From NCBI GenBank assembly GCA_937925775.1, contig CALAMM010000082.1, forward strand, positions 1 through 13,265: 13,265 nt of DNA, read 5' to 3'. Below the pieces are notes generated by a model. The model searched no databases. It was given only the letters and a program-made list of their open reading frames with translations, and had not been told where the DNA came from. The translations under genes were made by a program, and so were the position numbers. The stretch is from an uncultured Fimbriimonadales bacterium. GTDB taxonomy: Bacteria; Armatimonadota; Fimbriimonadia; Fimbriimonadales; GBS-DC. Positions 4,565 to 10,769 of this stretch are shown one piece after another. How positions within the stretch are numbered: position 1 is the stretch's first letter; each line of letters opens with the position of its first letter.

Positions 4565-6184
4565 CTATGAGTGTACCCTGTCGCGTGCAGCGGATGCGGT
4601 AAGTTGCTGTAGCGTAGCCCAGCCGCCGATGCGCTCGTAGCTGGGGAGGTCTAACGGGGTCGGTTCGGTGGCGTCTTGCGCGTTTAGGGAGACTTGGGCG
4701 AGGGCGCACGCCAGCCCGCAAAGGATTGCCCATTCCCCTTGCGCCACAACGGCAAGGCGCGTTGCTCTCGGCTTGAGGCGCTGCAGCAGCCCCAAGAGCG
4801 CGCGGGCACGCGCGGTATCAGGCGTTAGATTGTAGGTTGTGGAGTAGGCGTAGCTGCTGGGCGAGGCGACGCGGGGCAGTTCCGCAAGGCGCAGTACCGC
4901 GTAGCCCTCGCGCTCATAACGCCGAGCGCGCGCGTTTCCGAACACAACCACACGGCGCGCCACGCGGGGGGTGTCCAGCGCGTCCTTCCACACTTCGGGA
5001 ATCGGGTCGTTCAGGGCATCCTGAACCTGTTCCAGCCCCAGCATGCTCGCGATTGCTTCGCGTGCTTCGGGTTCGAATTGGCGTGTGCGCCGCCAGCGGG
5101 TTATCGCCGTGCGCACCTGCTGCTGGAACAGGTGGAACACGGCATCCCCTGTTGGGGCGTCGGCAGGCTTGGGCAGCTCGTCGCCCCACACGCGCAACGC
5201 CGGGATGAGCGAGTCCCACGCCAACACGGGGTCTTGCGGTGTGCGCGGCAGACGCCACAGGTGGGCGAGCCACTCGTAATAGACCCTGCGCGGCGCCGCG
5301 CCCCACTGATGCCCCTCCTGAAAATGCGCCAGATGCAGCTGCGATTCCGCGCGGAAGAGCCGATAAACCCGCTGGAGGTATGGCGCGACCACTTCGGGGT
5401 TGTCGCGTGTCCAGTCGCCCGAATCGGAGATGAGCAGCATCGGGCGCGGTGCAGCGAGCGCCACAATCTCCGGATTGCCTGCAAACAGGCGCAGCAACGG
5501 CGCGTTCTCGCACACACAGCCCCCCTGCATAATGCTGGAGACCATCTTCACGGGCGCGAGGCAGTGCAGACGCGGCTCCGACGCCGCGAGCAGGAAGGTT
5601 TGCGTGCCACCCCCCGAAATCCCGCTGCACCCCACACGCTTAGGGTCGATCTCGGGCTGGCGACGCAGCCACTCGAACGCGCACAGGCTGTTCCAAGTTT
5701 GCAATCCCGCTCGGCTGAAGCCCCAGCGCCGCCACTCGACAGGTTCCGCACCCCAGTGCGGCAGCTGGAACTGGTCGTTGTAGCCGACCATGTCATAGCT
5801 CAACACATACGCGCCTGCCTGCGCCAAAGCGACCGCTCGCAGGATATCGGCTTCGTTGAACCTACCCTGTTCGAAGTGCCCGTGTGGCTGCAGCATCGCG
5901 GGGGCGCGTTTGCCCGCGGGCGTCTCAGGGATGAACAGGCTACCCGTAAGGTAGAAATTGGGCAGGGTCTCCAGTGCGAACCGTTCGATGCGGAAGCCGT
6001 CGCCGCGATACGATTCGGCTCTTAGGGCACGCAGCGGCGCATCGGGCAGGTCGGGCGTCAGCCCCAGCGCGAACCGCACATGCGCACGCAGCCGCCGCGC
6101 GAAAGCGTCCCAGCGCGCACGAGTGGCAATACGCGCCTCCTGAGGCGGATAGGGCGTGTCATGCGTGCGCTCTATGTCAAGCAT
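4565..6184 (-). CDS. Alpha/beta hydrolase, acetylxylan esterase-like, with degenerate second domain
   Basis: This is a 539-residue serine hydrolase of the AXE1/dienelactone-hydrolase-like group. Residues 60-310 form the catalytic domain. LQPHGHFEQGR (98-108) is the oxyanion-side HG motif; YDMVGYNDQ follows at 130-138. The nucleophile elbow is GCSGISGGG with S190; the acid is probably D254 or D257 in LLISDSGDWT; the histidine is H292 in EGHQW. Likely action is deacetylation of carbohydrate or a related ester. Residues 408-525 (RRVVVFGNAR..., then TYNLTP, then AVVAQGEWAILCGLA) resemble a second hydrolase-like domain of larger Planctomycetes esterases. The elbow there reads AQGEWA, without a serine nucleophile, so it should be inactive. 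No signal peptide is seen, which suggests a cytoplasmic enzyme. The ATG at 6184 lacks a Shine-Dalgarno and lies 15 nt after the DUF1992 stop. The exonuclease gene follows after 4 nt. Confidence 0.82.
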   Translation of the reverse strand: MLDIERTHDTPYPPQEARIATRARWDAFARRLRAHVRFALGLTPDLPDAPLRALRAESYRGDGFRIERFALETLPNFYLTGSLFIPETPAGKRAPAMLQPHGHFEQGRFNEADILRAVALAQAGAYVLSYDMVGYNDQFQLPHWGAEPVEWRRWGFSRAGLQTWNSLCAFEWLRRQPEIDPKRVGCSGISGGGTQTFLLAASEPRLHCLAPVKMVSSIMQGGCVCENAPLLRLFAGNPEIVALAAPRPMLLISDSGDWTRDNPEVVAPYLQRVYRLFRAESQLHLAHFQEGHQWGAAPRRVYYEWLAHLWRLPRTPQDPVLAWDSLIPALRVWGDELPKPADAPTGDAVFHLFQQQVRTAITRWRRTRQFEPEAREAIASMLGLEQVQDALNDPIPEVWKDALDTPRVARRVVVFGNARARRYEREGYAVLRLAELPRVASPSSYAYSTTYNLTPDTARARALLGLLQRLKPRATRLAVVAQGEWAILCGLACALAQVSLNAQDATEPTPLDLPSYERIGGWATLQQLTASAARDRVHS

Positions 6185-6199
6185 ACCAAAATTGATTCG

Positions 6200-6688
6200 T
6201 TAGGGGTGGGATGGTTCCTGTTTGAACTGGGCGTAGAACCGCTCGCGCTCGCGTTCAATCTGGAAAGGGATTTGGGGGCAGGTGTTCGCGGGGGCGGTGC
6301 AGTTATAGGCTAAGATGAGGCGGTTCACCTGCTGCATGAGGGTCGCAATCCGCTGCCAGGTGGACTCGCGCCACTCGAAGAATCGCTCGATGCTGAGTTG
6401 GCAGGCGCGGGGATACTCGCGTTCGGCGATGCGCCACAGGCGGAGAGTGTCTTCACGCAACCGTTCGATCTCGCGGGCGCGCTCCAGCCAGTCGGGCAGC
6501 ACGCCCGCGCTTTTCAGCAGGCGCAGGGCGGGACGCAACTCCGGTGGGGCGAACCACTCCTCGTCCAACGGCAGCGGCTTGCCCTTACCTGGCAAATCGT
6601 CGAACTTGCCCTCCCTCATCGCCTCCTCAATTTTGCGCTCAGCAATCAGCTCGATAACGCGCTGAATATCAAAGCCAGACTCGCGCAT
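6200..6688 (-). CDS. DUF1992 (DnaJ-homologue subfamily C member 28 conserved domain) protein
   Basis: The protein has 162 residues from the ATG at 6688. The conserved DUF1992 block is clear: FDIQRVIELIAERKIEEAM, then GKFDDLPGKGKPLPLDE (about 28-43), then APPELRPALRLLKSAGVLPDWLE (47-69). This matches the pattern of bacterial YhdN and the eukaryotic DNAJC28 domain, but no J-domain is present. A charged helical tail (70-155) with VNRLILAYN and a run of ERERE follows. The molecular function is not established. I prefer the start at 6688 because TATAAC (complement 6701-6696), preceded by GG, lies 7 nt before it, giving a leaderless mRNA, and because the domain begins right after. In-frame ATGs at 6694 and 6712 would add 2 or 8 residues, and neither has a Shine-Dalgarno. 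It is the first gene of a probable three-gene unit with esterase and exonuclease. Confidence 0.85.
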   Translation of the reverse strand: MRESGFDIQRVIELIAERKIEEAMREGKFDDLPGKGKPLPLDEEWFAPPELRPALRLLKSAGVLPDWLERAREIERLREDTLRLWRIAEREYPRACQLSIERFFEWRESTWQRIATLMQQVNRLILAYNCTAPANTCPQIPFQIERERERFYAQFKQEPSHP

Positions 6689-6703
6689 GGGCATGGTTAT
6701 ACC
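6689..6703 (-). promoter_or_regulatory. Putative leaderless promoter of the DUF1992 gene
   Basis: Read on the minus strand, GGTATAAC ends 7 nt before the ATG at 6688. The box fits the GGTAYAAY pattern seen elsewhere in the window. It lies inside the N-terminal codons of the longest possible reading frame, which argues against the longer start. Confidence 0.5.
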
Positions 6704-6765
6704 GTATGCCATCGGGGAATGCGCCGAACGCCTCCTACACGAGGGCCTGCCTCGACACGGCTAAC

Positions 6766-8124
6766 CTATCCCAGATACTGCCAGCAGCCGATTGCCAGCA
6801 GGAGCATCGTGAGCGTCCAGCCGACCTGCGCAAGGGGGCGACGCGGCGCTGGGAACAGCCGCTCCCAACCCAGAGCGAGAAACACCGCTATCGGCAGCAG
6901 GGCGGGATAGAAATAGCGACCCTGCGCCTGGAAAAAGACGCGAATAAACAGCAGGAAACTGACCAGCACGAGCGCGAAAGTCGCGCCGCTCAGAACAAGC
7001 CACGCGCGTAGTCCCGCGGGCATCGGCTCGCGCAGGCGCAGCATCAAGCCCACGAGCGTAATCAGCGTCCACGCCGCCAGCCCCCAGTAGACGCTGTCGG
7101 GCAGAAAGTTGGGCAGTCCCGTGTTTGCTGTGCGAGGCGTGCCGTAAGCGAACCAGAAGCTGCGGAAAGTCCAGTCCGCCACGAGATACAGGTACTGCCC
7201 CCAACTGGCGCCACGCTCCAGAAAGTCCTGCGCTTTCGCCGTGCCAGCGAACACATTCAGGAAAGTCTTCTGTAGCAGGGGATCCTCGTACAGGAGCGCG
7301 TTGCGGACGAACCACCCGCTGCCAATCGCCAGTGCGATTCCGAGCGTCAGCCCCGCCCTGAGTACGCCGTTCGCCCACGATTGCTTGCGCAGGCGCGCCC
7401 CCCAGAGGACGCCCAGCGCCACGACGGGAATGAGCAAGAGAGCCGTCGCTTTGGTGATGAGAGCAAGCCCTGTCAACAGCCCTATGAGCATCTCTCCAGC
7501 CAGTTTACTTGTGGCGAGTCGCGAGGAGACGCTCCGCGGCGCAGGGGGTTGCCCTTCTCCCGTGGGAGGCAGGAGGTAAAGCAGCAGCCTGTATAGCACC
7601 GCTGCGAACAGCAGGTTCGTCAGCGCGTCGTTGCCGACCGCGCTTCCGATAGCGATATGCATCGGCAAGAACGCTGCGAAGCCCATCCCGCTGAGGGCGA
7701 GCGTGGGGCGTTCGGGCGCGATTCGGCGCAGGCTCAACCATACCAGCCACACCACCCCTGCGCTGCACAGGGTGGAGAGCAGCCGCACGCCCTTCCCCGC
7801 GCCGCCCACCACATGATAAACCAGCGCTGCCAGAAAGTAGTAGAGGGGTGGCTGATGCGCCTCGTAGCCTACGCCTTCGTACCCCTCGAAGATGGGCGGT
7901 CGCCACGCTTGCGCCACGAACGCCACATATTGGAAGTGCGCCCCTTCGTCGGGCGTGTTGGCGTAGCCGTTGTTGCCGAACGGCACAGCGAGGTTGTAGG
8001 CGATTGCGAGCGCCACATGCGCCGTGAGGATGCCCCACGGCGCGTACCGTAGCCAGCGGTCGCTCAGTAGCCCTTGCTGGCGATGTATTTCGCGAGGTCG
8101 GCGACGCGACACGAGTAGCCCCAC
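6766..8124 (-). CDS. GT-C-fold polytopic membrane protein (DUF2142/GT39-like), putative glycosyltransferase
   Basis: This membrane protein has up to 452 residues and roughly ten hydrophobic helices. The first, residues 30-48, is followed by an extracytoplasmic loop with TPDEGAHFQYV (57-67). The D59-E60 pair followed by H63 resembles the metal and lipid-phosphate sugar site of GT-C enzymes. AHQPPLYYFLAAL (89-101) and GRYFYPALLPIA (402-413) are typical of DUF2142/PMT-like proteins. It probably transfers a sugar from a polyprenyl phosphate to a surface acceptor, with the exact donor unknown. The start is uncertain. The GTG at 8124 overlaps the gap gene by 61 bp; another GTG lies at 8112, also within gap; and CTG codons at the gap stop would give a start just before the first helix. 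No Shine-Dalgarno decides between them. It follows gap on the same strand and is possibly co-transcribed with it. Confidence 0.75.
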   Translation of the reverse strand: MGLLVSRRRPREIHRQQGLLSDRWLRYAPWGILTAHVALAIAYNLAVPFGNNGYANTPDEGAHFQYVAFVAQAWRPPIFEGYEGVGYEAHQPPLYYFLAALVYHVVGGAGKGVRLLSTLCSAGVVWLVWLSLRRIAPERPTLALSGMGFAAFLPMHIAIGSAVGNDALTNLLFAAVLYRLLLYLLPPTGEGQPPAPRSVSSRLATSKLAGEMLIGLLTGLALITKATALLLIPVVALGVLWGARLRKQSWANGVLRAGLTLGIALAIGSGWFVRNALLYEDPLLQKTFLNVFAGTAKAQDFLERGASWGQYLYLVADWTFRSFWFAYGTPRTANTGLPNFLPDSVYWGLAAWTLITLVGLMLRLREPMPAGLRAWLVLSGATFALVLVSFLLFIRVFFQAQGRYFYPALLPIAVFLALGWERLFPAPRRPLAQVGWTLTMLLLAIGCWQYLG

Positions 8125-9077
8125 TCGTTATCGTACCACGCCATTACTTTCGCCAAGCGGTCGCCCATCACCAGCGTCAACGGCAAATCCACAATTGCGC
8201 TGCGCTCGTCGCCGCGAAAGTCCATCGAGACCAGTGGCGCGTCCGAAACGCCCAGAATGCCTTTTAGTGCGCCCGCAGCCGCTTGTCGGAACGCCTCGTT
8301 AATGGCCTCTGCCGTCGCTGGGCGCGCGAGCGTCACCGTCAAATCGACAACGGAGACCGTCAGCGTGGGCACACGCAGGGCAATCCCGTGCATGCGCCCT
8401 TTGAGCTCGGGCAGCACGAGGTGGATCGCCTTCGCCGCGCCTGTCGAGGTGGGGATGATGTTCGCTGCCGCCGCGCGGGCGCGACGCAGGTCTTTATGCA
8501 CCTGATCTTGAATACGCTGGTCGTTCGTGTAGGCGTGGACGGTGGTCATAATGCCGTGTTCGATGCCGAAATGTTCGTGCAACACCTTGCTCACGGGCGC
8601 AAGGCAGTTGGTCGTACAAGAGGCGTTAGAGATGACATGGTGCTTACTGGGGTCGTAGGTCTCATGGTTGACGCCCATCACGATAGTTATATCTTCGTTG
8701 GTGGCGGGCGCGGTGATGATTACCTTCTTCGCGCCCCCTCGCAAGTGCGCCGCCGCTTTTTGCCCATCGGTGAACACGCCCGTCGACTCGATGACGATAT
8801 CGGCGCCCACATCGCCCCAAGGGATGTTCGCAGGGTCTTTCTCGGCGAAGACGCGAATGCGGTCGCCGTCGATGACAATCGCGTTCTCCTCTGCCTGCAC
8901 CTCGCCCGGATAGGTTCCGTAAGTGGTGTCGTACTTGAACAGGTGCGCGTTGCTGTAGGCGTCGGTCAAGTCGTTGATAGCGACCACATCGAAGTCGTTA
9001 GGGTAATGCTTGCGAATGGCGCGGAGCGTCATGCGCCCGATGCGCCCAAAACCGTTAATCCCGACTCGTATAGGCAT
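8064..9077 (-). CDS. gap: Glyceraldehyde-3-phosphate dehydrogenase, type I
   Basis: This 337-residue GAPDH oxidises glyceraldehyde 3-phosphate with phosphate and NAD(P) to 1,3-bisphosphoglycerate in glycolysis, or the reverse in gluconeogenesis. The N-terminal Rossmann motif is VGINGFGRIGR (5-15). The end of beta-2 is IND with D36, which favours NAD. The catalytic signature SNASCTTNC (150-158) has Cys154 as nucleophile and His181 as base (TTVHAYT). YDNEWGYSCR (315-324) is the conserved C-terminal block. The segment that is usually DLPHKD reads DQVHKD (191-196), so the Leu-Pro pair linked to NAD preference in Bacillus-type enzymes is replaced. The ATG at 9077 is chosen because GGGAGG (complement 9084-9089) lies 6 nt upstream and the protein then starts at the family's usual point; a longer frame to 9278 would run into gltX. 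Its -10 box lies in a shared divergent promoter region. Confidence 0.97.
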   Translation of the reverse strand: MPIRVGINGFGRIGRMTLRAIRKHYPNDFDVVAINDLTDAYSNAHLFKYDTTYGTYPGEVQAEENAIVIDGDRIRVFAEKDPANIPWGDVGADIVIESTGVFTDGQKAAAHLRGGAKKVIITAPATNEDITIVMGVNHETYDPSKHHVISNASCTTNCLAPVSKVLHEHFGIEHGIMTTVHAYTNDQRIQDQVHKDLRRARAAAANIIPTSTGAAKAIHLVLPELKGRMHGIALRVPTLTVSVVDLTVTLARPATAEAINEAFRQAAAGALKGILGVSDAPLVSMDFRGDERSAIVDLPLTLVMGDRLAKVMAWYDNEWGYSCRVADLAKYIASKGY

Positions 9078-9102
9078 TGTCAACCTCCCTTGAACGATAA
9101 GG

Positions 9103-9144
9103 ATTGTACCTGATGAGGATAGCCCGATGAGTCTCAGGTACAAT
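9103..9144. promoter_or_regulatory. Mirror-image divergent promoters of gap and gltX in an 11-bp inverted repeat
   Basis: ATTGTACCTGA (9103-9113) and TCAGGTACAAT (9134-9144) are perfect inverted copies separated by 20 bp. The minus arm contains -10 TACAAT (9108-9103) for gap, with a start near 9096 and a leader of about 20 nt with Shine-Dalgarno. The plus arm contains -10 TACAAT (9139-9144) for gltX. The -35 zones of the two promoters would overlap in the spacer, so polymerases should compete or a single regulator could act on both. No consensus -35 is seen. TGATGAG and CGATGAG in the spacer also form a short direct repeat. Confidence 0.65.
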
Positions 9145-9150
9145 TGGCGT

Positions 9151-9183
9151 ATGCGTAATCTAACCGCAGGAGGCGTGGCTTGA
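9151..9183 (+). CDS. Possible leaderless 10-residue leader peptide before gltX
   Basis: An ATG at 9151 lies exactly 6 nt after the -10 TACAAT, where transcription should begin, and opens the frame MRNLTAGGVA. Its TGA stop (9181-9183) overlaps the gltX ATG (9183-9185). The gltX Shine-Dalgarno AGGAGG (9168-9173) lies inside this frame, so translating it would pass over the gltX ribosome-binding site and could couple the two. There are no runs of one amino acid as in attenuator peptides. It may simply be a 32-nt 5' leader that happens to start with AUG. Confidence 0.35.
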   Translation: MRNLTAGGVA

Positions 9184-10646
9184 TGGTTCGAGTGCGCTAT
9201 GCGCCCAGTCCGACAGGACTGCCCCATGTGGGCAACATCCGTACTGCGCTGTTCAACTGGGTTTTTGCCCGCCATCACGGCGGCAAGTTCATCGTGCGAA
9301 TTGAAGACACGGACCGCAATCGCTATGTGGAAGGCTCCGAGCAGGCAATCCTGAACTCGCTACGCTGGCTCGGACTGGACTGGGACGAGGGGCCTGAGGT
9401 CGGCGGTCCGCATGCGCCGTATTACCAGTCGCAACGGCTGGAGATTTACCGCCGCATCGCCCACGAGTTGGTGGAAGCCGGGCATGCGTACAAGTGTTTC
9501 TGCACCCCTGAAGAGGTCGAGCAGATGCGCGCTCAGCAGCGGGCGCAGGGCGCGGCGCAAACCATGTACGACCGACGCTGTCGCAGGCTCACCCCTGCCG
9601 AAGTAAAAGCCCGTGAGGACGCTGGAATGCCCTATGTCGTGCGCTTCAAAATGCCCCTCGAGGGCACTGTGGAATACGAAGACCTGATACACGGGCGCAC
9701 CGTGTTCCAGAACAAGCTCACCGACGATTTCGTGATGCTGAAATCCGATGGTTTCCCCACTTATCATCTTGCGAATGTAGTGGACGACCACCTGATGGGG
9801 ATTACGCATGTGTTGCGTGGCGACGAATGGGTCTCCAGTATGCCACGCCACCTGAACCTTTACAAGGCGTTAGGCTGGGAGCCACCTAAGTTCGCGCACT
9901 TGCCCCTGCTGCTGGGACCCGATAAGCAGAAACTCTCTAAGCGGCACGGCGCAGTGGAGTTCACAGAGTTCATCCGACAGGGCTACCTGCCCGAAGCGAT
10001 GTTCAACTTCCTCGCAATCTGCGGTTGGAACCCCGGCGATGACCGCGAAATCCTCTCGCGGGAGGAGATTATCCAGCTGTTCAGCATCGAGCGTATCTCG
10101 GACAACCCGTTCGTGTTCCACCACGACAAGCTGCTGTGGATGAACGGGTACTACATCCGCCAGTTGCCGAAGGAGCGCTTGATTGCGCTGTGTATTCCGT
10201 ATCTGCAGGAAGCGGGGTTAATCCCGCATGAGCTGGATGAGGCGACCCGCGCCTATGTAGAGCGGGTGTTGCCGCTGGAGCAGGAGAAGATGAAGCTGCT
10301 CAGCGACGCGCCGCGTCTGGTGGATTTCTTTTTCAAGGAGGATTACCCCATCGACGAGGCGGCGGTGCGCAAGTGGTTCGGCGAGCCCCACATCCCCCAG
10401 ATGCTGGAGGAGCTCATCCGCCGTTATGAGGCGTTGGAGCCGTTCACGGCACCTGAGATCGAGCGAGTGACGCGCGAGCTCATCGCGTGGCTGGGCGTGA
10501 AGGGAGGCGAGGTGATCCACCCCACGCGCGTCGCGCTCAGCGGGCGCACGACCGGCCCCAGCCTGTTCGAGATGATTGAGGCGCTGGGGAAAGAGCGCGT
10601 GCTGAATCGCCTGCGTCGGGCGCAGCGCTGGGTATTTCGAAAGTAG
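9183..10646 (+). CDS. gltX: Glutamate-tRNA ligase (GluRS), class I
   Basis: This 487-residue cytoplasmic enzyme charges tRNA-Glu (and perhaps tRNA-Gln) with glutamate using ATP. The class I HIGH signature is in YAPSPTGLPHVGN (6-18; H15-V-G-N18), followed by RTALFNW and VRIEDTDRNR (38-47) for glutamate binding. CFCTPEE is at 105-111 and YDRRCR at 129-134. The KMSKS equivalent is KLSKRHG (250-256). The anticodon-binding C-terminal half ends with the typical HPTRVALSGRTTGPSLFE block (446-463). Length is standard for a bacterial GluRS. I chose the ATG at 9183 because AGGAGG is 9 nt upstream and the protein then starts just before the conserved block; an in-frame TTG one codon earlier is less likely. 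I could not decide whether it is discriminating or non-discriminating. It is transcribed divergently from gap. Confidence 0.97.
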   Translation: MVRVRYAPSPTGLPHVGNIRTALFNWVFARHHGGKFIVRIEDTDRNRYVEGSEQAILNSLRWLGLDWDEGPEVGGPHAPYYQSQRLEIYRRIAHELVEAGHAYKCFCTPEEVEQMRAQQRAQGAAQTMYDRRCRRLTPAEVKAREDAGMPYVVRFKMPLEGTVEYEDLIHGRTVFQNKLTDDFVMLKSDGFPTYHLANVVDDHLMGITHVLRGDEWVSSMPRHLNLYKALGWEPPKFAHLPLLLGPDKQKLSKRHGAVEFTEFIRQGYLPEAMFNFLAICGWNPGDDREILSREEIIQLFSIERISDNPFVFHHDKLLWMNGYYIRQLPKERLIALCIPYLQEAGLIPHELDEATRAYVERVLPLEQEKMKLLSDAPRLVDFFFKEDYPIDEAAVRKWFGEPHIPQMLEELIRRYEALEPFTAPEIERVTRELIAWLGVKGGEVIHPTRVALSGRTTGPSLFEMIEALGKERVLNRLRRAQRWVFRK

Positions 10647-10661
10647 CGTCGCCGACGCTAC
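10643..10661 (+). repeat. Hairpin over the gltX stop, REP-like
   Basis: GTAGCGTC (10643-10650) and GACGCTAC (10654-10661) form a perfect 8-bp stem with a GCC loop that includes the gltX TAG stop. There is no T-run. The nonamer GTAGCGTCG also occurs at 12-20, so this may be a dispersed element placed at a gene end; it could still end or protect the gltX mRNA. Confidence 0.45.
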
Positions 10662-10753
10662 CCCGCCAGGCTACTCGCCCGCGCGGATGTACCATCTTGC
10701 CCCCGCGCATGAACAGCGTCTCGCGGGCGATTGCGTCCTCAGGTTCGGGAAGT

Positions 10754-10769
10754 AGGTATAATCGTGGGG
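10754..10769 (+). promoter_or_regulatory. Leaderless promoter of the coiled-coil membrane protein gene
   Basis: A perfect TATAAT (10757-10762), preceded by GG, lies 7 nt before the ATG at 10770, with no Shine-Dalgarno. TTGCGT at 10731-10736 could be a -35, but the spacing is 20 nt, longer than ideal. The box supports a leaderless mRNA and fixes the start. Confidence 0.6.

Noticed and set aside
5078..6025. 315-codon plus-strand open frame antisense to the esterase
   Set aside because: It is an Arg/His/Gln-rich shadow of a GC-rich gene; the esterase on the other strand has catalytic motifs throughout.
8110..8136. GGTACGAT 5 nt before the GTG at 8124 as a leaderless promoter of the membrane glycosyltransferase
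   Set aside because: These bases encode the conserved WYDNEWG block of GAPDH, so codon constraint explains them; the evidence is too weak to list as a promoter.
8283..9113. 276-codon plus-strand open frame antisense to gap
   Set aside because: The opposite strand is a complete, motif-bearing GAPDH, and the antisense frame has no recognisable domain.
9101..9182. T-box or other riboswitch ahead of gltX
   Set aside because: The leader from the predicted start to the ATG is only about 32 nt, too short for a T-box, and no specifier or antiterminator sequence is visible.
9078..9278. 67-residue N-terminal extension of gap
   Set aside because: It runs through the divergent promoters and into gltX. 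The ATG at 9077 has a proper Shine-Dalgarno and the family's usual N-terminus.
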